Source of the DNA: an uncultured Clostridia bacterium
GTDB lineage: Bacteria > Bacillota > Clostridia > Oscillospirales > Acutalibacteraceae
Assembly: GCA_946405475.1 (NCBI GenBank)
Contig: CAMJHI010000006.1
Coordinates: forward strand, 1 to 22,833
Length of the DNA: 22,833 nucleotides
Direction of reading: 5' to 3'
Shown: positions 15,995-22,833 of the stretch, piece by piece
How positions within the stretch are numbered: the first letter of the stretch is position 1
Layout: each line of letters opens with the position of its first letter
Program-made: the position numbers and the translations under genes
Notes under the pieces: model-generated
Database searches by the model: none
The model's input: only the letters and a program-made list of their open reading frames with translations
What the model was told of the DNA's origin: nothing

Positions 15995-16020
15995 TGCAAA
16001 AAATCTTGTGTGATTTTGCA
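15995..16020. repeat. Imperfect inverted repeat upstream of the PHP promoter
   Basis: TGCAAAAAATC and GATTTTGCA face each other across a six-base spacer, with a two-base bulge in one arm. It sits 9 bases upstream of the -35 box. It may be an operator or A/T-rich upstream element, or a weak end for the sugar transferase transcript; there is no clear T-run after the stem. Confidence 0.35.
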
Positions 16021-16048
16021 TAAAAACCCCGCTGTTCACGCCGTTTAT

Positions 16049-16630
16049 TCACTGGTCGCCGCCCTCGATTACGTCGCTCATGCCCAGCACCTTGCGCACG
16101 GTCTTGAACAAAATGGCAAGATCCGCCGCCACGCCGCAGTGATCCACATATTCCTTGTCCAGTCTGGCCTTTTCTTCGCAGGTCAGCCGGTCGCGCCCGT
16201 TGATCTGCGCCAGCCCCGTCAGACCGGGGCGCACGCGGTAGACGTTGTATTGACGGCGCAGCTCGTGGATCTCCTTTTCTTCCGGGATCAGCGGGCGCGG
16301 GCCGATCAGGCTCATGTCGCCCTTGAGGATGTTGAACAGCTGCGGCAGCTCGTCCAGACTCAACCGGCGCAGCAGCCGTCCGCCCGGAATGATCTGCGCT
16401 TCGGATTCGGTCAGATCGCCGGAGGCGGCCAGGCGCGTGCCGTTTTTCATGGTGCGGAATTTATAAATGGTGAACAGCTTTTCGTCTTTTCCGATCCGCT
16501 GCTGCTTGTAAAGCACCGGCGCGCCGTCAGCAATGAGGATGACCAGCGCCAGCGCCAGCAGCAGGGGGCTGAGGAGGATAATGGCCAAAAGCGATATGAT
16601 GATGTCAGCCGCTCGTTTCATGGGGTTCAT
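16049..16630 (-). CDS. Undecaprenyl-phosphate sugar-1-phosphate transferase
   Basis: This is a short (about 193-aa) bacterial sugar transferase of the WcaJ/RfbP/PglC family, which loads the first sugar phosphate onto undecaprenyl phosphate for capsule, exopolysaccharide or glycan synthesis. One N-terminal membrane helix (IIISLLAIILLSPLLLALAL) anchors it to the inner face of the membrane. The signatures are LYKQQRIGKDEKLFTIYKFR, RRLSLDELPQLFNILKGDMS, IGPRPL, and RPGLTGLAQINGR. The start is uncertain: TTG 16633, ATG 16630 and ATG 16621 are all in frame, and an AAAGG at 16638-16634 sits awkwardly for all of them. Family N-termini fit either ATG. It follows the MATE gene by 36 bases. No glycosyltransferase, flippase or polymerase gene is next to it. 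Confidence 0.9.
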   Translation of the reverse strand: MNPMKRAADIIISLLAIILLSPLLLALALVILIADGAPVLYKQQRIGKDEKLFTIYKFRTMKNGTRLAASGDLTESEAQIIPGGRLLRRLSLDELPQLFNILKGDMSLIGPRPLIPEEKEIHELRRQYNVYRVRPGLTGLAQINGRDRLTCEEKARLDKEYVDHCGVAADLAILFKTVRKVLGMSDVIEGGDQ

Positions 16631-16666
16631 CAACCTTTCGGGTAGTAATCAGAAGGGGAAAATGCC

Positions 16667-18019
16667 TCACTTGACGATTCGTTTTTTCCATTTGCCGCTG
16701 CGCACGTAAATAAAGCCGATGACGATGGAGCCGACCGTGGCAAAGCCCATGGCCATGCCCACGCCGTTGAAGCCGAGACCGAACATATTGACGAGCAGAT
16801 AGGCGAGCGGAACGCGGATGAAGATGGAGCTGAAAAACGCGTTGATCAGCGCGATGTGGGTGCTGCCCGCCGCAATGGCCAGGCCGTTGATGCAAAACGC
16901 GATGGCGACGAGCAGATAGTCGAACGTCAGCCAGTGCAGATAGGGCACGCCGACCTCCAGCAGTTCCGGCTCGGTGTCGAACAGGCGGATCATAAATTCG
17001 GGGAAAAGATTGACCAAGGCGAACACCACGGCGGAAATCGCAAACGCCATGACCATGCCGACGTACATGGTCTTTTTCGCCCGCTTGAATTCCCCGGCGC
17101 CGATGTTCTGCCCCGCCATGGAAGAAATGGCGGAACTGATGGCGAGCGCGGGCAGGATGGCGAAGGAGTTGATCTTGCCGCCGATGCCCTGACAGGCCGA
17201 GGCGATCTCGGCGTTGGGCAGAGAATTGACCAGCGCGGTCAGCGTCAGGAACGAGAGCGACACGACCAGACTCTGCACGGAGGATGGCAGGCCGATCTTG
17301 ACGAGCGAACGCAGCTTCTGCCCTTCAATTTTGAAATCCTCCAACGTATAACCGGAAAAGAAATTGTTTCTGGCCAGATAGATCAGCGAAATGATCACGC
17401 TCAGCGCCTGCGCCGTAATGGTCGCCCACGCCGCGCCGGCCGCCCGCATGTGGAATTTGCCCACGAGCAGCAGGTCGAGCACGATGTTGGTGACGGCGGC
17501 GATGAGCACGAACCAGAGCGGGCGCTTGGAATCGCCCATGCCGCGCAGCACGCCGCTGATGGCGTTGTAAAGGAACATGAACACGGTACCGGCCATGCAG
17601 ATGTTATAGTAATTCTCGGCCTCGGTGAAGGCGGACTGCGGTGTGTTGAGCACCACGAGCAGCCCGCGCCCGACCGTGAGCATCACGGCGGTGACGATCA
17701 CGCTCAGGATCAGGTAGAGCGTCGTCACGTTGCCGATGGTCTTGCGCTGCTGGTCAAAGCGTTTCTGACCGCCGTACTGCGCGATCATGACCGTGCCGCC
17801 GATGGAAAGCCCCATCGCCGCGCCGGTGACGAGAATGTTGATCTGGCTGCCGATGGAAACGCCGGTGATGCCGACCTTGCCGCAGAACTGGCCGACGATG
17901 ACCATGTCCGCCACGCTGTAAAGCGCCTGCAGCAGGTTGGAAAGCATGAAGGGAATGGCAAAGCGCAGCAGCTGCTTGACCACGCTGCCCTGCGTTAAGT
18001 CCTTGTGAAAATTATCCAA
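16667..18019 (-). CDS. MATE family efflux transporter
   Basis: The 450-aa product has about twelve hydrophobic helices in two halves, the usual size for MATE cation-coupled efflux pumps. The N-terminus FAIPFMLSNLLQALYSVADMVIVGQF and the later GVLRGMGDSKRPL and GQNIGAGEFKRAKKT segments are typical of the DinF/NorM-like clostridial group. The start is TTG at 18019, nine bases after AAGGAGG (18035-18029), and overlaps the end of tex by 8 bases, so translation is probably coupled. Substrate (drug, metabolite or lipid-linked glycan) cannot be told from sequence. The sugar transferase downstream makes a polysaccharide link thinkable, but the homology is to generic MATE pumps. Confidence 0.93.
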   Translation of the reverse strand: MDNFHKDLTQGSVVKQLLRFAIPFMLSNLLQALYSVADMVIVGQFCGKVGITGVSIGSQINILVTGAAMGLSIGGTVMIAQYGGQKRFDQQRKTIGNVTTLYLILSVIVTAVMLTVGRGLLVVLNTPQSAFTEAENYYNICMAGTVFMFLYNAISGVLRGMGDSKRPLWFVLIAAVTNIVLDLLLVGKFHMRAAGAAWATITAQALSVIISLIYLARNNFFSGYTLEDFKIEGQKLRSLVKIGLPSSVQSLVVSLSFLTLTALVNSLPNAEIASACQGIGGKINSFAILPALAISSAISSMAGQNIGAGEFKRAKKTMYVGMVMAFAISAVVFALVNLFPEFMIRLFDTEPELLEVGVPYLHWLTFDYLLVAIAFCINGLAIAAGSTHIALINAFFSSIFIRVPLAYLLVNMFGLGFNGVGMAMGFATVGSIVIGFIYVRSGKWKKRIVK

Positions 18020-20186
18020 TCTTCGCTTCCTCCTTCGGTTTGATCATGGTCAGCGCGATCCGCTTTTTGACCGGGTCGACGCTGACGACCCACACGGTGA
18101 CGATGTCGCCCACCGTGAGCACCTCGGAGGGGTGCTTGATAAAATGATCGGTGATGCGGGAAATATGCACCAGCCCGTCCTGATGAACGCCGATGTCGAT
18201 GAACGCGCCGAAGTCGATCACGTTGCGCACCGTGCCCTGCAGTTCCATGCCGGGGATCAGGTCGTTCATATCCATCACGTCGGTGCGCAGCATCGGCGGG
18301 GGCAGCTCGTCGCGCGGGTCGCGCCCCGGGCGGAGCATTTCTTTGACGATGTCCTCCAGCGTCTGCACGCCGATCCCGAGCTGTTCGGCGATTTTTTCTT
18401 TGCCGAGGCGGTCGACGGTTTCGGGCAGCTGCCCGAGACGGCCGCTTTTTACGTCCTTCAGCTCCAGCCCGCACAGCGCCAGCAGCTTTTTGGCCGCGTC
18501 ATAGCTTTCGGGGTGCACGCCGGTGTTGTCCAGCGGGTTGCGGCTTTCGGCCACGCGCAAAAAGCCCGCGCTCTGTTCATAGGCCTTGTCGCCGAGCTTC
18601 GGCACCTTCTTGAGCTGCGCGCGCCCGGTGAACGCGCCGTTTTCCTCGCGGTAAAGCACGATGTTTTTGGCCACGGCCGCGTTGATGCCTGAAACACGGG
18701 TGAGCAGGGAAGGCGATGCGGTGTTCAGGTCGACCCCGACGGTATTCACGCAGTCTTCCACCACGCCGTCGAGCGCCTGCCCCAATTCCTTCTGCGGCAT
18801 GTCGTGCTGGTACTGCCCCACGCCGATGGCTTTTGGGTCGATCTTGACCAGCTCCGCGAGCGGATCCTGCAGCCGTCTGGCAATGGAAACGGCGCTGCGC
18901 AGCGACACGTCAAACTGCGGAAATTCTTCCGCGGCGAGCTTGGAGGCCGAATAAACAGAAGCGCCCGCTTCGCTGACCACCATATATTTTGCCTTGCTCT
19001 GCATGTCTTTGAGCAGCTCGGCGGTGAATATTTCGGTTTCTTTCGAGGCGGTGCCGTTGCCGATGGCAATGATCTCCACGCCGTGCTTTTCGATCAGGCG
19101 GCGCACCGTCTGTTTGGCTTTTTCTTTTTCACCGGCGGAATGCGTCACGTAGATCACGCCGGTGTCGAGCACGCGGCCGGTCGCGTCCACCACGGCGACC
19201 TTGCAGCCCGTGCGGTAGCCCGGGTCAAGCCCGAGCGCGACCTTGTTCTTGACCGGCGGCTGCAGCAAAAGCGGACGCAGGTTGGCGGCGAACACCTTGA
19301 TGGCGTCCGCGTCCGCGCGCTGGGTGAGCATGGCGCGGATCTCGCGCTCGATCGACGGCTCGATCAGGCGGTTGTAGGCGTCAACGCCGGCGTCGCGCAC
19401 CGTGTCGGAAAAAACGGAGGTGTTCGAGGTGATGGTTTCATCGGCGATCACGCCCAGCGCCTTGGGCAGCTCGAGCGTGACGCTCACCTTCAGATAGCCC
19501 TCTTTTTCGCCGCGGTCAATGGCCAGCACGCGGTGGTTGGCAATGCGCTTGACCGGCTCGGCATAGTCATAATATTGGGCGTAAACGCTGTCTTTATCGG
19601 GGTCGGCCGCCTTGGCGTTCACCACGCCGATCACGCTGAACAGGTTGCGGATGCGGCGGCGGATATCGGCAGAGTCGGAAATGTCCTCGGCGATGATATC
19701 CATCGCGCCCTGCAGGGCTTCTTCGGCTGTATTGACGTTCTTTTCTTCGTTGATGTAATCCGCCGCGTGTTCCAGCGCCGTGCGGTCGCTCGGCCCCTGC
19801 GCGAAAATCAGCTCGGCCAGCGGCTCAAGCCCCTTTTCGCGGGCCACGCTCGCGCGGGTCTTGCGCTTGGGCTTGTAGGGGCGGTAAATGTCTTCGATTT
19901 CAGAAAGGATCGCGGCCTTGTCCAGCGCGGCGGAAAGCTGATCGGTCAGCTTGTCCTGCGCGGCGATGGCGGCGCGCACTTCCTCGCGGCGCTTGTCGAG
20001 ATTGCGCAGATATTCCAGCCGTTCCGAGATCTCGCGCAGCACCTGATCGTTCAGCGTGCCGTGCGCCTCCTTGCGGTAACGGGCGATAAACGGAATGGTG
20101 TTGCCCTCGTCAATGAGCTTTACGGTGTTTTCCACCTGCCATTTCTGCAGGGAAAACTCTTGCGTCAGTTTTGCAATAATGTCCAA
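18012..20186 (-). CDS. tex: Tex family RNA-binding transcription accessory protein
   Basis: The 724-aa product is full length for Tex, a cytosolic nucleic-acid-binding protein linked to transcription and toxin-gene expression. Domains in order are the helical Tex N-terminal region (about 1-190), a YqgF/RNase H-like domain beginning at KVALGLDPGYRTGCKVAVVD (about 320-440), helix-hairpin-helix repeats (about 480-560, with TASPSLLTRVSGINAAVAKN), and a C-terminal S1 domain (about 640-715, LQGTVRNVIDFGAFIDIG). The start is TTG 20186 with AGGAG six bases upstream; the N-terminus matches the family from there. A gap of 61 bases separates it from the PTS gene. It overlaps the MATE gene by 8 bases. 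Confidence 0.96.
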   Translation of the reverse strand: MDIIAKLTQEFSLQKWQVENTVKLIDEGNTIPFIARYRKEAHGTLNDQVLREISERLEYLRNLDKRREEVRAAIAAQDKLTDQLSAALDKAAILSEIEDIYRPYKPKRKTRASVAREKGLEPLAELIFAQGPSDRTALEHAADYINEEKNVNTAEEALQGAMDIIAEDISDSADIRRRIRNLFSVIGVVNAKAADPDKDSVYAQYYDYAEPVKRIANHRVLAIDRGEKEGYLKVSVTLELPKALGVIADETITSNTSVFSDTVRDAGVDAYNRLIEPSIEREIRAMLTQRADADAIKVFAANLRPLLLQPPVKNKVALGLDPGYRTGCKVAVVDATGRVLDTGVIYVTHSAGEKEKAKQTVRRLIEKHGVEIIAIGNGTASKETEIFTAELLKDMQSKAKYMVVSEAGASVYSASKLAAEEFPQFDVSLRSAVSIARRLQDPLAELVKIDPKAIGVGQYQHDMPQKELGQALDGVVEDCVNTVGVDLNTASPSLLTRVSGINAAVAKNIVLYREENGAFTGRAQLKKVPKLGDKAYEQSAGFLRVAESRNPLDNTGVHPESYDAAKKLLALCGLELKDVKSGRLGQLPETVDRLGKEKIAEQLGIGVQTLEDIVKEMLRPGRDPRDELPPPMLRTDVMDMNDLIPGMELQGTVRNVIDFGAFIDIGVHQDGLVHISRITDHFIKHPSEVLTVGDIVTVWVVSVDPVKKRIALTMIKPKEEAKIG

Positions 20187-20247
20187 AATAAACTCCTGTT
20201 GTTTTGTGATTCTTTTTATTTAAGTAACAGCCCGGAATGGGCGGCTG

Positions 20248-21318
20248 CTATACGTCTAATTTCATATCGCCGTTTTTGATCCAGCCCAGACGGCGCATGC
20301 CCTCCGAAACACCGAAGGCGATGACGGCGGGCAGCACAACGTGCACGATCGCCATTTCCAGCAGTGCTTTGGTGGGGGAGACCCCGGCCTGCGTCATGGC
20401 CTGATAGCCCATGATCTGCCCGACGAGCCCGGCAGTGCCCATGCCCGAACCGGTGGCGTTGTTGACCATGCCGAGCAGTTTGGACGAGATCGGCCCCGTG
20501 ATGGCGCTGGCGATGATGGCGGGCAGCCAGATGATCGGTTTTTTCACGATGTTGGGCATTTGCAGCATGCTCGTGCCCACGCCCTGCGCGAGCAGCCCGC
20601 CGAAGCCGTTGTCACGGAAGCTTGCCACGGCGAAACCGATCATGTTGGCGCAGCAGCCCGCGGCGGCGGCGCCCGCGGCGATGCCGCTCAGGTTCAGCGC
20701 AATGCCGATGGCGGCGGAGCTGATGGGCAGCGTGAGCGCCATGCCCATGAGCACCGAGACCACAACGCCCATGATCAGCGGCGACTGCTCGGTGCCCCAG
20801 TTGATGATGGAGCCCAGCCAGGTCATGAAGTGAGAAATAGACGGGCCGATCAGCAGCCCCACGGCGCTGCCTGCGCCGATGGTGACGATGGGGGTGAGCA
20901 CGATGTCCAGCTTGGTTTTGCCGGCGATCAGGTGACCGATCTCAATGCCGACAAAGGCGGCGACGAACGCTCCCATCGGTTCGCCGGGTCCGGCGTAGCC
21001 GACGACGGCGCCGTTGAGCAGCGCGCCCGCCAGAATTTTGGAAGCGAACGCGCCCACCATGCCGCACGTCGCGGCGGAGAGCGTGACCAGCGGCTTTTCG
21101 CCGAATTTCACGGCGACGCCGCAGCCGATGCCCGCGCCCATGAGGGACGCGGCGATCTTGCCCACGGTGAACACGCTCGTGCCGACCGTTCCCGCGCCGA
21201 TGGCGGTGCCGATCTGCTGCAGAATGGTGCCGATGATGAGCGTGGCGAACAGACCGAACGCCATGCCGCTCAGCCCGTCGATGAACAGGCGGTGCAGAAA
21301 TTTTTTGATCGCTTTCAT
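20248..21318 (-). CDS. PTS_EIIC_2 / PfoR-like membrane protein
   Basis: The 356-aa product is very hydrophobic with about ten membrane segments. Its N-terminus FIDGLSGMAFGLFATLIIGTIL matches the PTS_EIIC_2 family, which includes PfoR, a protein linked to perfringolysin O expression in Clostridium perfringens. Family members are annotated as PTS sugar permease IIC components, although no substrate is established that I know of. There is no IIA or IIB domain in the protein and none in the neighbouring genes, so it may be an orphan permease or a sensor. GGAGG lies at the very end of the dnaC-like gene, eight bases before the ATG, and the gap to that gene is four bases, so the two are cotranscribed. 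Confidence 0.82.
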   Translation of the reverse strand: MKAIKKFLHRLFIDGLSGMAFGLFATLIIGTILQQIGTAIGAGTVGTSVFTVGKIAASLMGAGIGCGVAVKFGEKPLVTLSAATCGMVGAFASKILAGALLNGAVVGYAGPGEPMGAFVAAFVGIEIGHLIAGKTKLDIVLTPIVTIGAGSAVGLLIGPSISHFMTWLGSIINWGTEQSPLIMGVVVSVLMGMALTLPISSAAIGIALNLSGIAAGAAAAGCCANMIGFAVASFRDNGFGGLLAQGVGTSMLQMPNIVKKPIIWLPAIIASAITGPISSKLLGMVNNATGSGMGTAGLVGQIMGYQAMTQAGVSPTKALLEMAIVHVVLPAVIAFGVSEGMRRLGWIKNGDMKLDV

Positions 21319-21322
21319 TGGT

Positions 21323-22306
21323 TTATCCTCCGTAGCGTTTCAACTGTCGGATATCGTGCCCGAGAAACAGCAGGGAAACGTAACTGCCGGTGATGCGCGA
21401 GGTGATGCGCTGGGTGTATTTCGCCTCGAATTCCGGCATGGTCAGGTTGGTGGTGATGATCGTCGGCCTGCCCGCGAGCATGCGCGTGTTGATAAGGTTA
21501 TAGGTGCAGCTCACCGTGAACTGGGTGGCGAATTCCGCGCCCAGATCGTCAATGATCAGCAGCTCCGCCTCCTCGATCTCGTCACTGCTCAGTCCTGCGA
21601 CTGCGCCTTTTCCGAAACGCTCCCGCTCCAGAGCGGTGAACAGGTTGGGCGCGCTGGCGTAAACCACGCCGTGCCCGCGTTCAATGGCCTTGCCCGCCAT
21701 GGCGAGCGCCAGATGCGTTTTGCCGAGACCGGTCGCGCCGTGCAGAAACAGCGACGGCGACGACACGTCAAAATCGTCGGCATAGCTGCGGCAGAAATTC
21801 AAGATTTCGCCCATGCGCTTTTTCGGGGAAACCCCGGCGGCGTCGGCCGCGTCGGGGTAATAGGCGAGGGAAAAGTTGTCGAACCGCGATTCGTTCAGCG
21901 GCGCGGCGGCCTCGATTTTTTTCTTGGCCGTTTCGATCAAGAGCTGCCGGAAGCACGGGCAGATGCCTTCCTCCGTCACGCCGGTATCTTTGCATTTTTC
22001 GCAAACGTAGTGCGCCTCCAGATAGTCCGGCGCAAAGCCGTTTTCCGTCAGCAGATCGCGGCGCCGCTGCTGCGCGGCCAGGCTTTTTTCGGCAAGCTCT
22101 TTCACAAAGGCCTCGGCGTTGCCGCCCTGCGCGAAGGCCTGCACCACCTGTGTGCCGCACCGCGCGATCTCGGCCTGAATGGTGCGCAGCGAGGGAATGG
22201 CATCATAGGCGCGCTCACGGCGGGCCTCCTGTTCGCTTTCGGCCTTTTTGCGCCGCGCTTCCATGGCGGCCTGCGCGGCGGCGTAGGTGCTTGTGCTGTA
22301 ACTCAC
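21323..22306 (-). CDS. DnaC/DnaI-like replicative helicase loader
   Basis: The 327-aa product is an AAA+ ATPase of the DnaC/DnaI family that loads the replicative helicase. An N-terminal charged helical region (about 10-90) is followed by a zinc-knuckle-like set C102-x2-C105-x10-C116-x-C118 that is common in Firmicutes loaders. The ATPase core has Walker A GATGLGKTH with K196, Walker B LLIIDDLG, sensor TTN and a C-terminal RITSRI arginine motif. The start is GTG at 22306 with GGAGGG upstream; it overlaps the stop of the DnaD-domain gene as GTGA. IstB-type transposition helpers are related, but no transposase is present and the DnaD neighbour supports a role in replication. Confidence 0.92.
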   Translation of the reverse strand: MSYSTSTYAAAQAAMEARRKKAESEQEARRERAYDAIPSLRTIQAEIARCGTQVVQAFAQGGNAEAFVKELAEKSLAAQQRRRDLLTENGFAPDYLEAHYVCEKCKDTGVTEEGICPCFRQLLIETAKKKIEAAAPLNESRFDNFSLAYYPDAADAAGVSPKKRMGEILNFCRSYADDFDVSSPSLFLHGATGLGKTHLALAMAGKAIERGHGVVYASAPNLFTALERERFGKGAVAGLSSDEIEEAELLIIDDLGAEFATQFTVSCTYNLINTRMLAGRPTIITTNLTMPEFEAKYTQRITSRITGSYVSLLFLGHDIRQLKRYGG

Positions 22307-22833
22307 GGCTGCGTCCCTCCCTCGGTTTTCTTTTTGTAAACGATCGGGTCCTGTGCGGAATGCTGCATGAACGCGTCCAGATCATACGACGGCGCGTGCC
22401 CTTCCGCCTTGCTTTTCGGCTTGGCTTTGGCGGCGGCTTTTTCCTGCCGCATTTGCGCCACGTCCTCGGGCGAGCGCAGCCCGGCCGCGTGCCAGTTTTC
22501 CAGCACCTTGTTCATGTAGGCAAAGCTGATCTTATCGGTGTGGTTGGCCATTTCCTCATAGGCGAGGAAGATCATATCCATCGCGTAGCCGAAGGTGTGG
22601 CTCCACTTGTGCAAAAACTCGCTCTGCACGGCGGTCGGCCGCGGGGTGGCGATGCCGGTGAGCTCGCACAGCTCTTTCCACAGTGTCTCGCACTGCCGCA
22701 GCGATTTGATCTTTTCATCCGCTTTTTCGATGCTGTCGATCTCTTTTTCGCTCCAGTTCCGGGCGGTGGCGGCGATGTAGTGCATGCCGGGCTTGCCGAT
22801 GGAAACGCAGTATTCGATCAGCATCAGGATCAC
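22303..22833 (-). CDS. DnaD-domain primosome protein, C-terminal part
   Basis: The frame is open to the window edge, so the N-terminus is missing; 176 residues are visible. The first visible residues (ILMLIEYCVSIGKPGMHYIA, then ARNWSEKEI) end one DnaD-like domain, and about residues 50-118 (LWKELCELTGIATPRPTAVQ through FAYMNKVLENWHAAGLRSPE) form a second, matching the paired DnaB_2/DnaD domains of clostridial primosome proteins. A lysine/alanine-rich tail follows (KAAAKAKPKSKAEG). It binds DNA and helps to load the helicase in Firmicutes. It overlaps the dnaC-like gene by four bases. Confidence 0.85.
   Translation of the reverse strand: MILMLIEYCVSIGKPGMHYIAATARNWSEKEIDSIEKADEKIKSLRQCETLWKELCELTGIATPRPTAVQSEFLHKWSHTFGYAMDMIFLAYEEMANHTDKISFAYMNKVLENWHAAGLRSPEDVAQMRQEKAAAKAKPKSKAEGHAPSYDLDAFMQHSAQDPIVYKKKTEGGTQP

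Noticed and set aside
20187..20247. Terminator or attenuator between the PTS gene and tex
   Set aside because: A seven-base-pair stem with a ten-base loop can be drawn (AGCAGCC/GGCTGTT), but it includes a wobble pair and is followed by mixed A/T sequence without a T-run.
18804..20279. 491-residue plus-strand open frame opposite tex
   Set aside because: Tex is a full-length, well-conserved protein on the other strand; the opposite frame is compositionally odd and has no family motif.
21323..22306. IstB-type transposition helper, implying an insertion sequence
   Set aside because: No transposase or terminal repeats are nearby, and the partner is a DnaD-domain primosome gene; a helicase loader is the better reading.
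20341..22339. Long plus-strand frames opposite the PTS IIC and helicase-loader genes
   Set aside because: Same reason: antisense frames kept open by codon bias, with the minus-strand genes showing clear motifs and ribosome sites.

Overview
The window is a GC-rich, densely packed bacterial chromosome segment. It most resembles a Clostridia genome of the Oscillospiraceae/Ruminococcaceae kind. The reasons are the YhaM-type OB/HD exoribonuclease, a DnaD-domain gene followed by a DnaC/DnaI-type helicase loader with a zinc knuckle, a PfoR-like PTS_EIIC_2 protein, a clostridial enoate-reductase-type flavoenzyme, strong Shine-Dalgarno sites and frequent TTG starts. This assignment is inference from gene content; no rRNA, tRNA or phylogenetic marker search was possible. 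I see no insertion sequence, phage gene, CRISPR array, tRNA or rRNA, and no gene-free stretch longer than about 170 bases.

Region 1 (1-6481, plus strand) is an aromatic amino acid supraoperon: 3' end of tyrA, then aroB, aroA, aroC, pheA, a fused aroE-aroK, and aroQ (type II). Most neighbours overlap by a few bases or lie within 20 bases, and the run ends at a hairpin terminator at about 6502-6547. Together these genes encode every shikimate step after DAHP synthase up to chorismate, plus both prephenate branches to phenylalanine and tyrosine. DAHP synthase is not in the window.

Region 2 (6572-10348, plus) is a two-gene unit: an FGGY carbohydrate kinase and a 686-aa three-domain flavin/Fe-S enoate-reductase-like enzyme, closed by a near-perfect terminator. 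Region 3 (10361-13431, plus) starts at a strong sigma-A promoter and holds yhaM, a DUF2804 gene and prmA. It ends at a hairpin that serves both strands.

Region 4 (13453-15986, minus) is a three-gene operon with its own strong promoter: a PHP-family phosphoesterase, an unrecognised 189-aa protein and a membrane-anchored GH16 glycoside hydrolase. Region 5 (16049-22833, minus) reads, in transcription order, DnaD-domain protein (partial), DnaC-like loader, PfoR-like PTS IIC, Tex, MATE transporter and undecaprenyl-phosphate sugar transferase.

Most of the window is conserved core metabolism and housekeeping. The parts most worth a second look are the FGGY kinase/enoate-reductase pair with its stretched Fe-S cysteine spacing, the PHP/unknown/GH16 operon, the lone PfoR-like IIC beside helicase-loading genes, the AroE-AroK fusion, and the -10 box of yhaM, which overlaps a decoy ATG.
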